A stretch of DNA of 64,000 nucleotides from Yinghuangia sp051388915 (lineage in GTDB: Bacteria; Actinomycetota; Actinomycetes; Streptomycetales; Streptomycetaceae). Below, one piece after another: positions 42,364 to 50,767 of the stretch (within the stretch, counting starts at the first letter, position 1; each line of letters begins with the position of its first letter). The notes under the pieces are model-generated. The model was not told the DNA's origin and did no database searches. It saw only the letters and a list, made by a program, of their open reading frames with translations. The stretch covers positions 1-64,000 of the forward strand of contig NZ_JBPKBH010000002.1 of NCBI RefSeq assembly GCF_051388915.1, read 5' to 3'. Made by a program: the position numbers and the translations under genes.

Positions 42364-45300
42364 TTACGAGGCCGAGCGCACCGCCGCCCGCCCCTCGCCG
42401 CCGGAACCGCCCGCGGCCCCCGCATCCGGCACGACACGCGGCGCGGGCGCGGCCAGCGCCTCCAGCGCGGACCGCATCCGGGAGCGGAACTCCGCCACCC
42501 GGGCCAGCTTGATGTCCTCGTAGCCGCGTACCACGTCCGGCAGTTCCGCGACCTCGACGACGGCGTCGACGGTCGCCGGGTCCAGGTGCGCGAGGGCGGT
42601 GTCCACGGCCCGGCGGTACTCCCCGACGAGCGCGCGTTCGACCTTGCGGACGTGCGCGTACCCGAAGACGTCCAGCCTCGTGCCACGCAGACCGCGCGCG
42701 GCGTGCAGCGCGCGGAACGCCGGGACCGCGGTACGCCGCAGCCGGATCTTGCGCTTGACGCCCAGCGCGCGCAGCACCGGCGGGTGCAGCAGCACGGACA
42801 CGTCCGCGTCCGCGCCGAACTCCGCGTCCCGGCGCGCCTTCTCGACGGTGTCCAGGTGCAGTCGGGCGACCTCGTACTCGTCCTTGTACGCCATCAGCTT
42901 GTGCAGCCCGCGCGCGTACGCTGCACCCACCCGTGCCCCGTCCGCCGCACCGACCCGGCCGCGCGCCGCCTCGGTGACCCGCCGCACGTCGTCGGCGTAG
43001 CTGCGGGCGTACGCGGCGTTCTGGAAACCGGTCAGGTCGGCGATGCGGGTGGCGAGGGCGTCGCGCAGGTCGGTGGCGTGGGGCTCGGTGGTGTGCGAGT
43101 CGGTGGCGCGGGGCTCTGCGGCGGTCGGGCCTGCGTCGAGACGGACGCTCACGGCCGAAGTGGCGTGCACGGCGCGCTCGGCGAGAGCGCGCGAGACCGC
43201 GTCCACCTCCACCACCGGCACCTCGGGCGCCGCCACCGCGGCCCGCACCGCCGCCGGGTCGACCGCCGCCGCGCGGCCCCAGCGGAACGCGGCCAGGTTC
43301 GCGTCGACGGCGGCACCGTTCAGGCGTACCGCGGCCTCCAGGGCCTCCGCGCTCAGCGGCAGGCAGCCGTGCTGGTACGCGGCACCCAGCAGCAGCATGT
43401 TCGCCGGCATGTGGTCGCCGAACAGCGCCTCGGACAGACTGAGCGCGTCCAAGTAGAGGTTGCGGGGGATCTCGCCTGCCCCGTCAGCCGCCCCCACGCG
43501 CTCGTTCGCGCCCTCATTCGCGCCTTCGCGCGCGCCTCGGTGCGCGCCCTCGTCCGCGGTGGCCGCCTCGATGCGCACGACCGCCTCGTCCGGCGAGCCC
43601 GGCAGCGCGAGCTGGTTCGTCACCATCGCCGCCGTCGGCACGATCGCCGTGTTGACCACCGCGACCGTGTGCCCCGCGCGCACCGACGCGAGATTGCCGT
43701 CCGCCGCCGCTCCCAGCAGGTCGAAGCCGACCAGCACGTCCGCCGTCCCGCGCGAGGCCCTCAGCGCGCCCGCCACCGGGGCGTCCGCGATGCGCACGTC
43801 GCTCACCACCGGGCCGCCCTTCTGCGCGAGGCCGGTCTGCTCCAGGCCCGCCGCGTACCGCCCGTCCAGGTGCGCGGCCATCTGGAGGACCTGCGACACC
43901 GTCACCACACCCGTGCCGCCGATCCCCGGCATGCGCAGCAGGACGCCGTCCCCGGCGGTGTCGAACCGCCGTACCGGCTCCGGCAGTTCCACCGGAAGGC
44001 CGGGCAACTCCCGGGCGGCCGCCTTCCGGCCCGCGCGCGTGCCCGGCTCGACCAGCAGGAACGACGGGCAGTCGCCCTTCAGGCACGAGAAGTCCGAGTT
44101 GCACGACGCCTGGTGGATCCGTGTCTTGCGGCCGAACTCGGTGTCCACCGGATGCACCGACAGGCACGTGGACTGGTCCCCGCAGTCGCCGCAGCCCTCG
44201 CACACCCGCTCGTTGACCACGACGCGCTCCGCGGGCGTCGGCAACTGCCCGCGCTTGCGCAGCCGCCGCTCCTCCGCCGCGCAGCGGTCGTCGTGGACCA
44301 GCACGGTGACGCCGTCCACGGCCGCGAGCTCGCGTTCCACGTCCGCCAGTTCGTCGCGGTGCCGGACGCGCGCAACCGGATCCAGCGCGACACCCCGGTA
44401 CGCCGCCGGGTCGTCGGTCGTCACCACCACCCGGCGCACCCCCTCCAACGCGAACCACCGCGTCAGCGTGGGCACGTCCATGCGGCCCTCCGCGCGCTGG
44501 CCGCCCGTCATCGCCACCGCGTCGTTGTAGAGGAGCTTGTACGTCATCCGCACCCCGGCCGCGACCGCCGCCCGCACCGCCAGCGACCCCGAGTGGTGGA
44601 ACGTCCCGTCCCCGAGGTTCTGCACGAAGTGCCGGTCGTCGGTGAACGGCGCCAGGCCGATCCACTGCGCGCCCTCGCCGCCCATCTGGGTGAGCCCGAT
44701 CTGATTGCCGCGCCCGCGCCCGTCGAGCGCGATCATCGCGTGGCAGCCGATGCCGACGCCCACGAGCGTGTCGTCCGACGTGCGGGTGGAGGTGTTGTGC
44801 GGGCAGCCCGAACAGAAGTACGGCGTGCGCGCGGCGGCCAGCGGCAGCGCGATCCGCGCGGGCCGCCGCGGCGCACCCGCGGACAGCAGGGCCGTCGCCG
44901 AGTGGGGGAGCCGGTCGGTGCCGAGCCTGGCGGCGAGCACACGCGCCACGTCCTCGGCGCCGACCGTGCCGCGCACCGGCAGCAGCGGGCGCCCGTCCGC
45001 ATCGCGGCGGCCGACCACCAGCGGCGCGTCGGGTCGCCGGTAGAGGGCCTCCTTGAGGTGCCCTTCGAGGAACGGGACCTTGTCCTCGACCACCAGCACC
45101 TCGTCCAACCCCGCGGTCAACTCGGCGAGTTCCGCGGCGTCGACGGGAAACGGCATGGCGAGCCGGATCAGCCGCAGGCCCAAGCGGGCGAGATCGGCCT
45201 CGCCGGTCCCGACGCCGAGGTCGCGCAGGGCGCGGACGACGACGGCGTACTGGGTGCCGGAGGCGAGCACGCCCAGGCGCGGCGTCGCCGCCCGGCCGTT

Positions 45301-46200
45301 GCGGGACGCCGGGACGCCGTCCGCCGTCACGCGGTTCAGGCCGACCGCGCGGGCGTACGCGCGGGCCAGGTCCAGGCGCCGGGTCAGCATGTCCAGCTCC
45401 GCGTCCAGCGACGCCGGGCCCACCAGCGCCGCCGCCGCCCCGCGCGGGCGCCGCGAGGGCTCCGGCACCAGGGCCCCGAACGCGCCCGCGTCGACCGTCG
45501 CCGACGCGTCCGCGACGTCCGCGACGATCTTCAGCCCGGTCCACAGCCCGCTGGCCCGCGACATCGCCACCGCGTGCAGTCCGAACTCCAGCACCTCGGC
45601 CACCGACCCCGGGGCCAGCAGCGGCATCGCCAGGCTCTCCGCCATCGGCTCGCACGAACTCGGCACCGTCGACGACTTGCTGGACGGGTCGTCGCCGATC
45701 CACGCCACCGCACCGCCCAGCGGCGCGGTACCCGCCAGCATCGCGTGCCGGATCGCGTCGGCGGCCCGGTCCAGGCCCGGGTTCTTGCCGTACCAGAAGC
45801 CCACCACGCCGTCGTGCCGACGGCCGGGGACCTGGTCCGCCAACTGGCTGCCGGCCACCGCGGTCGCCGCCAACTCCTCGTTCAGGCCCGCCTGGAAGAC
45901 CACGCCCGCCGGGTCGAGGAACCGCGCGGCGCGGCCCATCTCCAGGTCCAGCGTGCCGAGCGGGGAGCCCTGGTAGCCGGACACGAACACGCGCGTGTCG
46001 AGGCCGCGGGCGGCGTCCAGGCGCCGCTGCTCCAGCGTCAGGCGGACCAGCGCCTGGACGCCGGAGAGCAGGATGCGGCCCTCCTCGGCGGCGTATTTGT
46101 CGTCGAGCGACACGTTGGACGGGCCGACGGACGACCGGCCGGACAGCGGGCTGGACGGCGGGCCGATGGACGGGTCGATACGCACGGGAGCCTCCGACAC
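42364..46200 (-). CDS. Indolepyruvate ferredoxin oxidoreductase, fused subunits
   Basis: A 1,278-residue thiamine-diphosphate enzyme with the alpha and beta subunits joined, as in the aerobic bacterial group. It decarboxylates aryl or branched 2-oxoacids (from Phe, Tyr, Trp, Leu) to acyl-CoA. Seen are the N-terminal VSGYQGSPLGTLD, FVQNLGDGTFHHSGSLAVRA and MTYKLLYNDAVAMTGGQ (TPP site), FCSGCPHNTST, the iron-sulfur segment CEGCGDCGDQSTC with CNSDFSCLKGDCPSF, and the gamma-type domain MPGIGGTGVVTVSQVL. Length is near the family norm. The C-terminus has a short acidic/Ala-Gly tail, and an internal repeat-like insert (GAREGANEGANER) lies near residue 900. It is divergent from an Lrp-type regulator. 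Confidence 0.92.
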   Translation of the reverse strand: MSEAPVRIDPSIGPPSSPLSGRSSVGPSNVSLDDKYAAEEGRILLSGVQALVRLTLEQRRLDAARGLDTRVFVSGYQGSPLGTLDLEMGRAARFLDPAGVVFQAGLNEELAATAVAGSQLADQVPGRRHDGVVGFWYGKNPGLDRAADAIRHAMLAGTAPLGGAVAWIGDDPSSKSSTVPSSCEPMAESLAMPLLAPGSVAEVLEFGLHAVAMSRASGLWTGLKIVADVADASATVDAGAFGALVPEPSRRPRGAAAALVGPASLDAELDMLTRRLDLARAYARAVGLNRVTADGVPASRNGRAATPRLGVLASGTQYAVVVRALRDLGVGTGEADLARLGLRLIRLAMPFPVDAAELAELTAGLDEVLVVEDKVPFLEGHLKEALYRRPDAPLVVGRRDADGRPLLPVRGTVGAEDVARVLAARLGTDRLPHSATALLSAGAPRRPARIALPLAAARTPYFCSGCPHNTSTRTSDDTLVGVGIGCHAMIALDGRGRGNQIGLTQMGGEGAQWIGLAPFTDDRHFVQNLGDGTFHHSGSLAVRAAVAAGVRMTYKLLYNDAVAMTGGQRAEGRMDVPTLTRWFALEGVRRVVVTTDDPAAYRGVALDPVARVRHRDELADVERELAAVDGVTVLVHDDRCAAEERRLRKRGQLPTPAERVVVNERVCEGCGDCGDQSTCLSVHPVDTEFGRKTRIHQASCNSDFSCLKGDCPSFLLVEPGTRAGRKAAARELPGLPVELPEPVRRFDTAGDGVLLRMPGIGGTGVVTVSQVLQMAAHLDGRYAAGLEQTGLAQKGGPVVSDVRIADAPVAGALRASRGTADVLVGFDLLGAAADGNLASVRAGHTVAVVNTAIVPTAAMVTNQLALPGSPDEAVVRIEAATADEGAHRGAREGANEGANERVGAADGAGEIPRNLYLDALSLSEALFGDHMPANMLLLGAAYQHGCLPLSAEALEAAVRLNGAAVDANLAAFRWGRAAAVDPAAVRAAVAAPEVPVVEVDAVSRALAERAVHATSAVSVRLDAGPTAAEPRATDSHTTEPHATDLRDALATRIADLTGFQNAAYARSYADDVRRVTEAARGRVGAADGARVGAAYARGLHKLMAYKDEYEVARLHLDTVEKARRDAEFGADADVSVLLHPPVLRALGVKRKIRLRRTAVPAFRALHAARGLRGTRLDVFGYAHVRKVERALVGEYRRAVDTALAHLDPATVDAVVEVAELPDVVRGYEDIKLARVAEFRSRMRSALEALAAPAPRVVPDAGAAGGSGGEGRAAVRSAS

Positions 46201-46337
46201 GCGGAACAGGAGCGGCGAGCTACGGAACGGAACCGCGGCATCCGGAAACCGCGGGCGGGATGGTGCCCCGAAAGCACATCAACGCGCCCGACCCCACGCA
46301 AGTACCCGGAGGCAAAAGCTCCAGAAGACGCAAATGC

Positions 46338-46365
46338 TTGACGTGGAAATGGGAAGGATCGTCAA
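46338..46365. promoter_or_regulatory. Inverted TTGACG/CGTCAA pair, possible operator or divergent promoter
   Basis: TTGACG (46338-46343) and CGTCAA (46360-46365) form an inverted pair with 16 bases between, in the 313-base region between the divergent indolepyruvate oxidoreductase and Lrp genes. TTGACG resembles a -35 box in both directions, so this may be a back-to-back promoter or an Lrp site. The stretch is AT-richer than its flanks. Confidence 0.4.
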
Positions 46366-46513
46366 TAGTTTGCGCACGGACCCCCGAATCGAACACCTGA
46401 CTCGACCTGGCGGCCGCGCCGCGCCCGACACCGCCGGGGCCGCCGAACCGCACCGCCGCACCGCCGAACCGCCGAATCCCGTCCGGGCTCGGCCCCGACC
46501 CGAGAGGCGTCCC

Positions 46514-46954
46514 ATGGCCGACGTCGACGACACCGACCACCGCCTGCTGCGCCTCCTGCGCGAGGACGGCCGCCGGACCTTCTCCGACATGGCCGCCGAG
46601 GTCGGCCTCTCCGTCGCCGCCGTCAAACGCCGCGTCGACCGTCTCCGCGACCTCGGCGTCGTCACCGGCTTCACGGTGCAGATCGACCACGCCAAACTCG
46701 GCTGGGGCATCGAGGCGTTCACCGAACTGCGCTACGCCGGAAGCACCACCGTCCAGGAGATCATGCGCACCACCACCGGCGTCCCGGAGATCCAGGCCGT
46801 CTACACCATCGCGGGCGACCCCGACGCGCTCATCCACGTCCGCGTCCGCGACATCGCCCACCTCCAGCAGGTCATCGACACCCTGCGGCGGGACGGGCGC
46901 GTCACCGGCACCAAGACCCTGATGGTGCTGGGATCCTGGACTCGCGAGGCATGA
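46514..46954 (+). CDS. Lrp/AsnC-family regulator
   Basis: A 146-residue feast/famine regulator. The N-terminal winged HTH is DDTDHRLLRLLREDGR, SDMAAEVGLSVAAVKRRVDRL, followed by the RAM ligand-binding domain (FTVQIDHAKLGWGIEAF; VQAVYTIAGDPDALIHVRV-type segment). ATG at 46514 is the first start with the HTH in place. These proteins respond to amino acids or 2-oxoacids. It is divergent from the indolepyruvate ferredoxin oxidoreductase and precedes a BKACE gene by 111 bases, which fits control of an amino-acid breakdown cluster. Confidence 0.92.
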   Translation: MADVDDTDHRLLRLLREDGRRTFSDMAAEVGLSVAAVKRRVDRLRDLGVVTGFTVQIDHAKLGWGIEAFTELRYAGSTTVQEIMRTTTGVPEIQAVYTIAGDPDALIHVRVRDIAHLQQVIDTLRRDGRVTGTKTLMVLGSWTREA

Positions 46955-47065
46955 TCCGCCACCATCAGGCAGCCGTACCACCCGGGCCCCGGCGCCCGGC
47001 TCACGTACTCCGCTCACGTACCCCCGTCCGGTCCCGGCGCCGGGCGGTCCGTCAGGAGGCCCCGC

Positions 47066-47998
47066 GTGTCCGACCCGACCACCCCCGCCGCCGACGCGGT
47101 CATCGTCGAAGCCGCCCTCAACGGCATCAACCCCCTCGCCCCGCGCGACCCCGCCGCCATCACCCGCGACGCCCTCGCCGCGCTCGACGCCGGCGCGTCC
47201 GTCCTGCACAACCACATCGACCTGTCCGGCCCCACCACCAGCGAGGAAGTCGCCGAACGCTACCTGCGCGCCTGGCGCCCCCTGATGGCCGAACGCCCGG
47301 ACACCCTGGTCTACCCGACCGTCGGCTACGGCTCCGACGTCGCCGGCTCCTACGCCCACGTCGAACTCCTCGCCAAGGGCGGCTGGCTGCGCATCGGCAT
47401 CGTCGACCCCGGCTCCGTCAACCTCGGCGGCTGCGACGCCGACGGCATCCCGACGGGCGGTGTCGTCTACCGCAACAGCTACGACGACATCCGCCACCAG
47501 ATGGCCCTGTGCGCAGAACACCGCCTCGGCCCCAGCCTCGCCATCTACGAACCGGGCTTCCTGCGCGCCGTCCTCGCCTGGCACCGCGCCGGGCGCCTGC
47601 CGGCCGGGGCCATGGTCAAGTTCTACTTCGGCGGCGAATACGGCTACCTCGGCCGCACCACCGCGGGCCCGTCCTTCGGCCTCCCGCCGACCGCCGCCGC
47701 GCTCCGCGCGTACCTCGAAATGCTCGACGGCACCGACCTCCCCTGGTCCGTCGCCGTCATGGGCGGCGACCTCTTCGCCACCCCCGTCGCCCGCCTCGCC
47801 CTCGAACTCGGCGGCCACCTCCATGTCGGCCTCGAAGACCACGCGGGCCCCGGCCTCCGCGAAACGACCAACGCCGCGCTCGTCCACGAAGCCGCCGCCC
47901 TGGCCCAGGAGGTAGGCCGCCCGCTGGCCACCCCACGAGACATCCCCGCGCTCCTGAACCTCCCCACCCCGCAGTACGCGGGCCCGACGGATGCCTGA
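47066..47998 (+). CDS. BKACE (3-keto-5-aminohexanoate cleavage) family protein
   Basis: A 310-residue TIM-barrel enzyme of the beta-keto acid cleavage family (DUF849). These zinc enzymes condense a beta-keto acid with acetyl-CoA to give acetoacetate and a new CoA ester. Seen are the zinc motif HNHIDLSG, VIVEAALNGINPL at the first strand, TVGYG, VKFYFGGEYGYLG, and the VGLEDH segment (second zinc/active site). GTG at 47066 follows AGGAGG at the right distance. The Lrp gene upstream and the divergent 2-oxoacid oxidoreductase suggest a role in amino-acid catabolism. The exact keto acid is unknown. Confidence 0.9.
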   Translation: MSDPTTPAADAVIVEAALNGINPLAPRDPAAITRDALAALDAGASVLHNHIDLSGPTTSEEVAERYLRAWRPLMAERPDTLVYPTVGYGSDVAGSYAHVELLAKGGWLRIGIVDPGSVNLGGCDADGIPTGGVVYRNSYDDIRHQMALCAEHRLGPSLAIYEPGFLRAVLAWHRAGRLPAGAMVKFYFGGEYGYLGRTTAGPSFGLPPTAAALRAYLEMLDGTDLPWSVAVMGGDLFATPVARLALELGGHLHVGLEDHAGPGLRETTNAALVHEAAALAQEVGRPLATPRDIPALLNLPTPQYAGPTDA

Positions 47999-48632
47999 CC
48001 CGGGGGCGCCCGATCCGACCGGGATGGCGCCGAGCGGCGGGGGAGCGTTGCGGGAACCTGGGCGGACAGGCGATGCCGACGTCCGCGCGCCTTCGCCCGG
48101 TTTTGTGCGGAGGCCCGTCACGGCCTGGGACGACCTGTTGGAACCGTTCCTCGACACCTGGCACGACGACGAGGTGACGGCGGCGATCGACGGCCGCCTC
48201 GCGCAACGCGGGTTCGGTGCGGATGAGATCGCCGCCGTCCGCGAACGCGTGGAACCGCTGATGCGGGCGTACAACCTGGTCCTGTGGGAGTGGGTGAGCC
48301 TCGACTACGGCGACGTGCTCGAAGCACTGACGGTGCCCTGGGTTCCGGACCACGTGAAAGCGGCACTCGGCGACCTCGACGAGTTCCGCACCTGGGCCGC
48401 CCACATCGCCGACCGTGAGGCGACGGAGGCGACGGAGGCGCCTGAGGCGCCTGAGGCGACGGAGTTGAACGCGCCGCCGCGGCTTCGCCGATCGCGGCCG
48501 GGCTCGCGAGTGTGGCTCGGCGATCGGGTAAGTCGCCGGTTCCCGGCTGGATTTGGGGTCGGGGAGCCGGTGGCATCAATTTCCTTGTCGGCATCGTGCA
48601 TTCCGCTTGGGCTCGCTACGTTGCGCGGGTGA
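47991..48632 (+). CDS. Hypothetical protein, acidic repeat near the end
   Basis: A 213-residue frame whose ATG overlaps the end of the BKACE gene. Residues 40-140 read like a folded helical protein (VTAWDDLLEPFLDTWHDDEV, YNLVLWEWVSLDYGDVLEALTVPW, VKAALGDLDEFRTW). Then comes an EAT/EAP repeat encoded by five 9-base units (48417-48461). After that the sequence loses protein character and stops inside the start of the LysR gene (GTGA overlap). The true stop may have been lost or shifted. No family is recognised. Confidence 0.6.
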   Translation: MPDPGAPDPTGMAPSGGGALREPGRTGDADVRAPSPGFVRRPVTAWDDLLEPFLDTWHDDEVTAAIDGRLAQRGFGADEIAAVRERVEPLMRAYNLVLWEWVSLDYGDVLEALTVPWVPDHVKAALGDLDEFRTWAAHIADREATEATEAPEAPEATELNAPPRLRRSRPGSRVWLGDRVSRRFPAGFGVGEPVASISLSASCIPLGLATLRG

Positions 48633-49540
48633 CCCTCCAGCAGCTCCGCTACCTCATCGCGATCGTGGAGCACGGCTCCATCTCGGCGGCGGCCGAGGCG
48701 CTGTTCACCGCGCAGCCCGCCGTCACGCGGGCGATCCAGGCACTGGAACGTGAGCTCAAGGTGCCCCTGGTGATCCGCGCCCAGGGCCGCGCCCGGCTCA
48801 CGCCCGAGGGGGAGGCGGTGGTCCAGCTCGCCCACCGCGTCCTGGCCGGGGTCGCCGCGATCGGCGAGTCGATGCGTACCAAGGACGCCGCCCCCGCCAA
48901 AGCGGCGCGGCCGGTCCGGCTGGGGACCACCCCGGCGCTGGCCATCCAGATGATCAGCGCGCTCTCCCCGCGCTTCGCCCGGCACCTGCCGGGGATCACC
49001 GTCGACGTCGTCACGTTCCCGTGCCGTGACCCCATCTTCGACGCGCTGCGCTCGGGCGACATCGACGTGGGCCTGACCGACCTCCCGGCGCCGACCGACC
49101 TGGAGATGGACCTGCTCCGCCCGCACGAGGTCGTGCTGGTCTCGCCGCAGCAGTTCGACCTGCCCGACCCGCTGCCGTGGGAACTCCTCGACGGGCACCC
49201 GATGATCGTCCCCACCCGGTCCTCGCCGCGCCGCGCCGACTTCGAGGAGTTCTTCGCCACCGCCGGAATCCGCCCCGCCATCGTCCTGGAGACCGACGAA
49301 CGCGCCGCCTGGCTCGCCGCGGTCGCGGGCGGCCTGGGATCCATGCTCTGGTACCGCGACCTCCTCGACGGCTTCGACGCGATGGTGCGGCTGCGGTCCT
49401 TCTCCCCGCCCATCCACCGCACCGTCGGCCTCGTCTCCGCCCGCCGCGCGATGCGCCCCGAGGTCCGCGCCTTCTACGGCTTCGCCCGGCGCGTCAACGC
49501 GACCGTGTTCCACGCGAGCGGTGAGGGGGGGACCGGCTGA
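48629..49540 (+). CDS. LysR-family regulator
   Basis: A 303-residue LysR-type regulator. Winged HTH: LQQLRYLIAIVEHGSISAAA, EALFTAQPAVTRAIQALERE. The C-terminal periplasmic-binding-like domain includes VRLGTTPALAIQMI and a RSGDIDVGLTDLP segment. GTG at 48629 puts the HTH at the N-terminus. The 3' end is duplicated by an assembly join at 49547. The second copy ends at 49674, and the stretch GAGGGGGGGACC at the first copy's end (GAGGGGCCGACC in the second) is probably wrong. The target is unknown. Confidence 0.88.
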   Translation: MTLQQLRYLIAIVEHGSISAAAEALFTAQPAVTRAIQALERELKVPLVIRAQGRARLTPEGEAVVQLAHRVLAGVAAIGESMRTKDAAPAKAARPVRLGTTPALAIQMISALSPRFARHLPGITVDVVTFPCRDPIFDALRSGDIDVGLTDLPAPTDLEMDLLRPHEVVLVSPQQFDLPDPLPWELLDGHPMIVPTRSSPRRADFEEFFATAGIRPAIVLETDERAAWLAAVAGGLGSMLWYRDLLDGFDAMVRLRSFSPPIHRTVGLVSARRAMRPEVRAFYGFARRVNATVFHASGEGGTG

Positions 49541-49681
49541 CCGGTCNTCCACCGCACCGTCGGCCTCGTCTCCGCCCGCCGCGCGATGCGCCCCGAGGTC
49601 CGCGCCTTCTACGGCTTCGCCCGGCGCGTCAACGCGACCGTGTTCCACGCGAGCGGTGAGGGGCCGACCGGCTGACCGGTC
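49413..49681. repeat. Artificial 134-bp duplication around a single N
   Basis: Bases 49413-49546 and 49548-49681 are the same 134 bases apart from two positions (GG against CC in the GAGGGG tract), with one N at 49547 between. This is the picture of two contig ends with an undetected overlap joined by an N. It duplicates the end of the LysR gene. The break coincides with the terminator hairpin at 49658-49689. Confidence 0.9.
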
Positions 49682-49689
49682 GGCCCCTC
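49658..49689. terminator. Hairpin terminator after the LysR gene
   Basis: A perfect 14-bp stem (49658-49671 with 49676-49689, arm GAGGGGCCGACCGG) with a CTGA loop that includes part of the LysR stop codon. The facing L,D-transpeptidase gene ends 45 bases further, so it can serve both. Confidence 0.8.
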
Positions 49690-49733
49690 GCGCGTGGCGG
49701 GTACGTCCGCCGCGCGTCCGTCCGCGGCGCGGC

Positions 49734-50303
49734 TCAGCGGCGGCGCCCCCAGATGTACGCGGCGTCGCCCTTCTGCGTCAGCGAGAACAGCCGCTTCGCG
49801 TCCGCGAGCCGCATGTTCACGCAGCCGTGCGACCCCGGCGGCGTGGTGATCGGCTGCGCGTACGCGTGGAACGCCTGCCCGCCGTCGAAGTACTGCGCGT
49901 ACGGCATCGACACGTTGTAGAGGTACGACCAGTCCTTCACCTTCTTGGCGTAGATCCGCTTCAGGCCCGTGCGCGTCGGATAGGCCTTCCGCCCGCTCCG
50001 GACCGGGACGGGGCCGAACGTCCGGCGCCCGTTCTTGTCCTGCATCCACAGCGTCTGGTTGTCGAGGTTCACGCAGACGATGCGGACGTGCCCGCGCGGA
50101 CACGGGTTCGCCGCCGCCGCGGGCGCCGCCTCCACCGCGGGCGCGAGCACGACGAGGAGCGCACCGGCGAGAGACGACGACAGCAGCACGCGCCCGAGCC
50201 GCCGCCGAGGCTCACCCGATCCCCGGAGCCGCGGGGGCTCGGGGGCAGGGGCGCAGCGCCCGAACCGGGCGGTGAAGCGGGCGGCTATCCGCATGTCACG
50301 CAT
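49734..50303 (-). CDS. L,D-transpeptidase (YkuD domain)
   Basis: A 189-residue exported cell-wall enzyme that makes 3-3 cross-links in peptidoglycan. An N-terminal signal (LGRVLLSSSLAGALLVVLAPA) ends near residue 60. The YkuD catalytic motif is H146...SHGCVNMRLADA with His159 and nucleophile Cys161. The N-terminal part (IVCVNLDNQTLWMQD; FGPVPVRSG) fits the YkuD beta sandwich. ATG at 50303 or 50294 are equally possible. It has a short form without extra wall-binding domains. Next to it, divergently, is a manganese-exporter gene, with no obvious link. Confidence 0.9.
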   Translation of the reverse strand: MRDMRIAARFTARFGRCAPAPEPPRLRGSGEPRRRLGRVLLSSSLAGALLVVLAPAVEAAPAAAANPCPRGHVRIVCVNLDNQTLWMQDKNGRRTFGPVPVRSGRKAYPTRTGLKRIYAKKVKDWSYLYNVSMPYAQYFDGGQAFHAYAQPITTPPGSHGCVNMRLADAKRLFSLTQKGDAAYIWGRRR

Positions 50304-50534
50304 GGCAGTCTCCTGCGCTCGACCGGACGCCCCGAGCAGGAGGAGCCCGGGGCGGCTCTCCAGCATCAGGCGTCACACCAGTCACGCGCATCTCGGCATT
50401 CACCCACGCGGCCCACGGAGAGTCACCATGCGTCCAACCGTGCGGGTGGGGAGGCGGCAGGCGTACGACAATCGGATTTCGCGACGGAGCCCGGGCAAAG
50501 GCGGCGAGGGGCCTCGGCTACACTGTGTGGCTGC

Positions 50535-50650
50535 GAAGGGGAGTAGTCCTTCAACGTCGGATGGTCGACACACTGGGCGCCCGCGGGTGCCCCGGCCACC
50601 GAGCCCCGCTGAGGTTGGATGCGGGGTGGACGAGACCTTCGGCCAAGGCA
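50535..50650 (+). promoter_or_regulatory. yybP-ykoY manganese riboswitch
   Basis: The leader of the GDT1-family gene contains the conserved elements of this riboswitch class in order: GAAGGGGAGTAGT (50535-50547), a variable hairpin, TCGACACACTGGG, a GC hairpin (CCCCGCTGAGG...GCGGGG), and the closing CGAGACCTTCGGCC (50631-50644). In the family, Mn2+ binds between the GGGGAGTAG and CGAGACCTT loops and turns on expression of the downstream exporter. Its position 117 bases before the gene start is typical. Identification is by eye. Confidence 0.8.
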
Positions 50651-50767
50651 TGACCGGTCCGCGCATCCGCGCGGGCCTGCTCCGTCGTGCCGGGCCGAAC
50701 GGTCGTATCCCGCCGCACACGCGGGGCCCGCACGCTCGGCCCGGCCCCCGCAGAAAGCAGTTTCCGC

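Noticed and set aside
39949..46341. A 2,130-codon open frame on the forward strand
   Set aside because: It is the antisense of the molybdopterin oxidoreductase and indolepyruvate oxidoreductase genes. Its translation is rich in Arg, His, Gly and Val, has no recognisable motifs, and such long antisense frames are expected in very GC-rich DNA.
49548..49674. A second LysR 3' end as a separate gene fragment
   Set aside because: It is a near-exact repeat of the preceding 134 bases across a single N, which is best explained as an assembly overlap.
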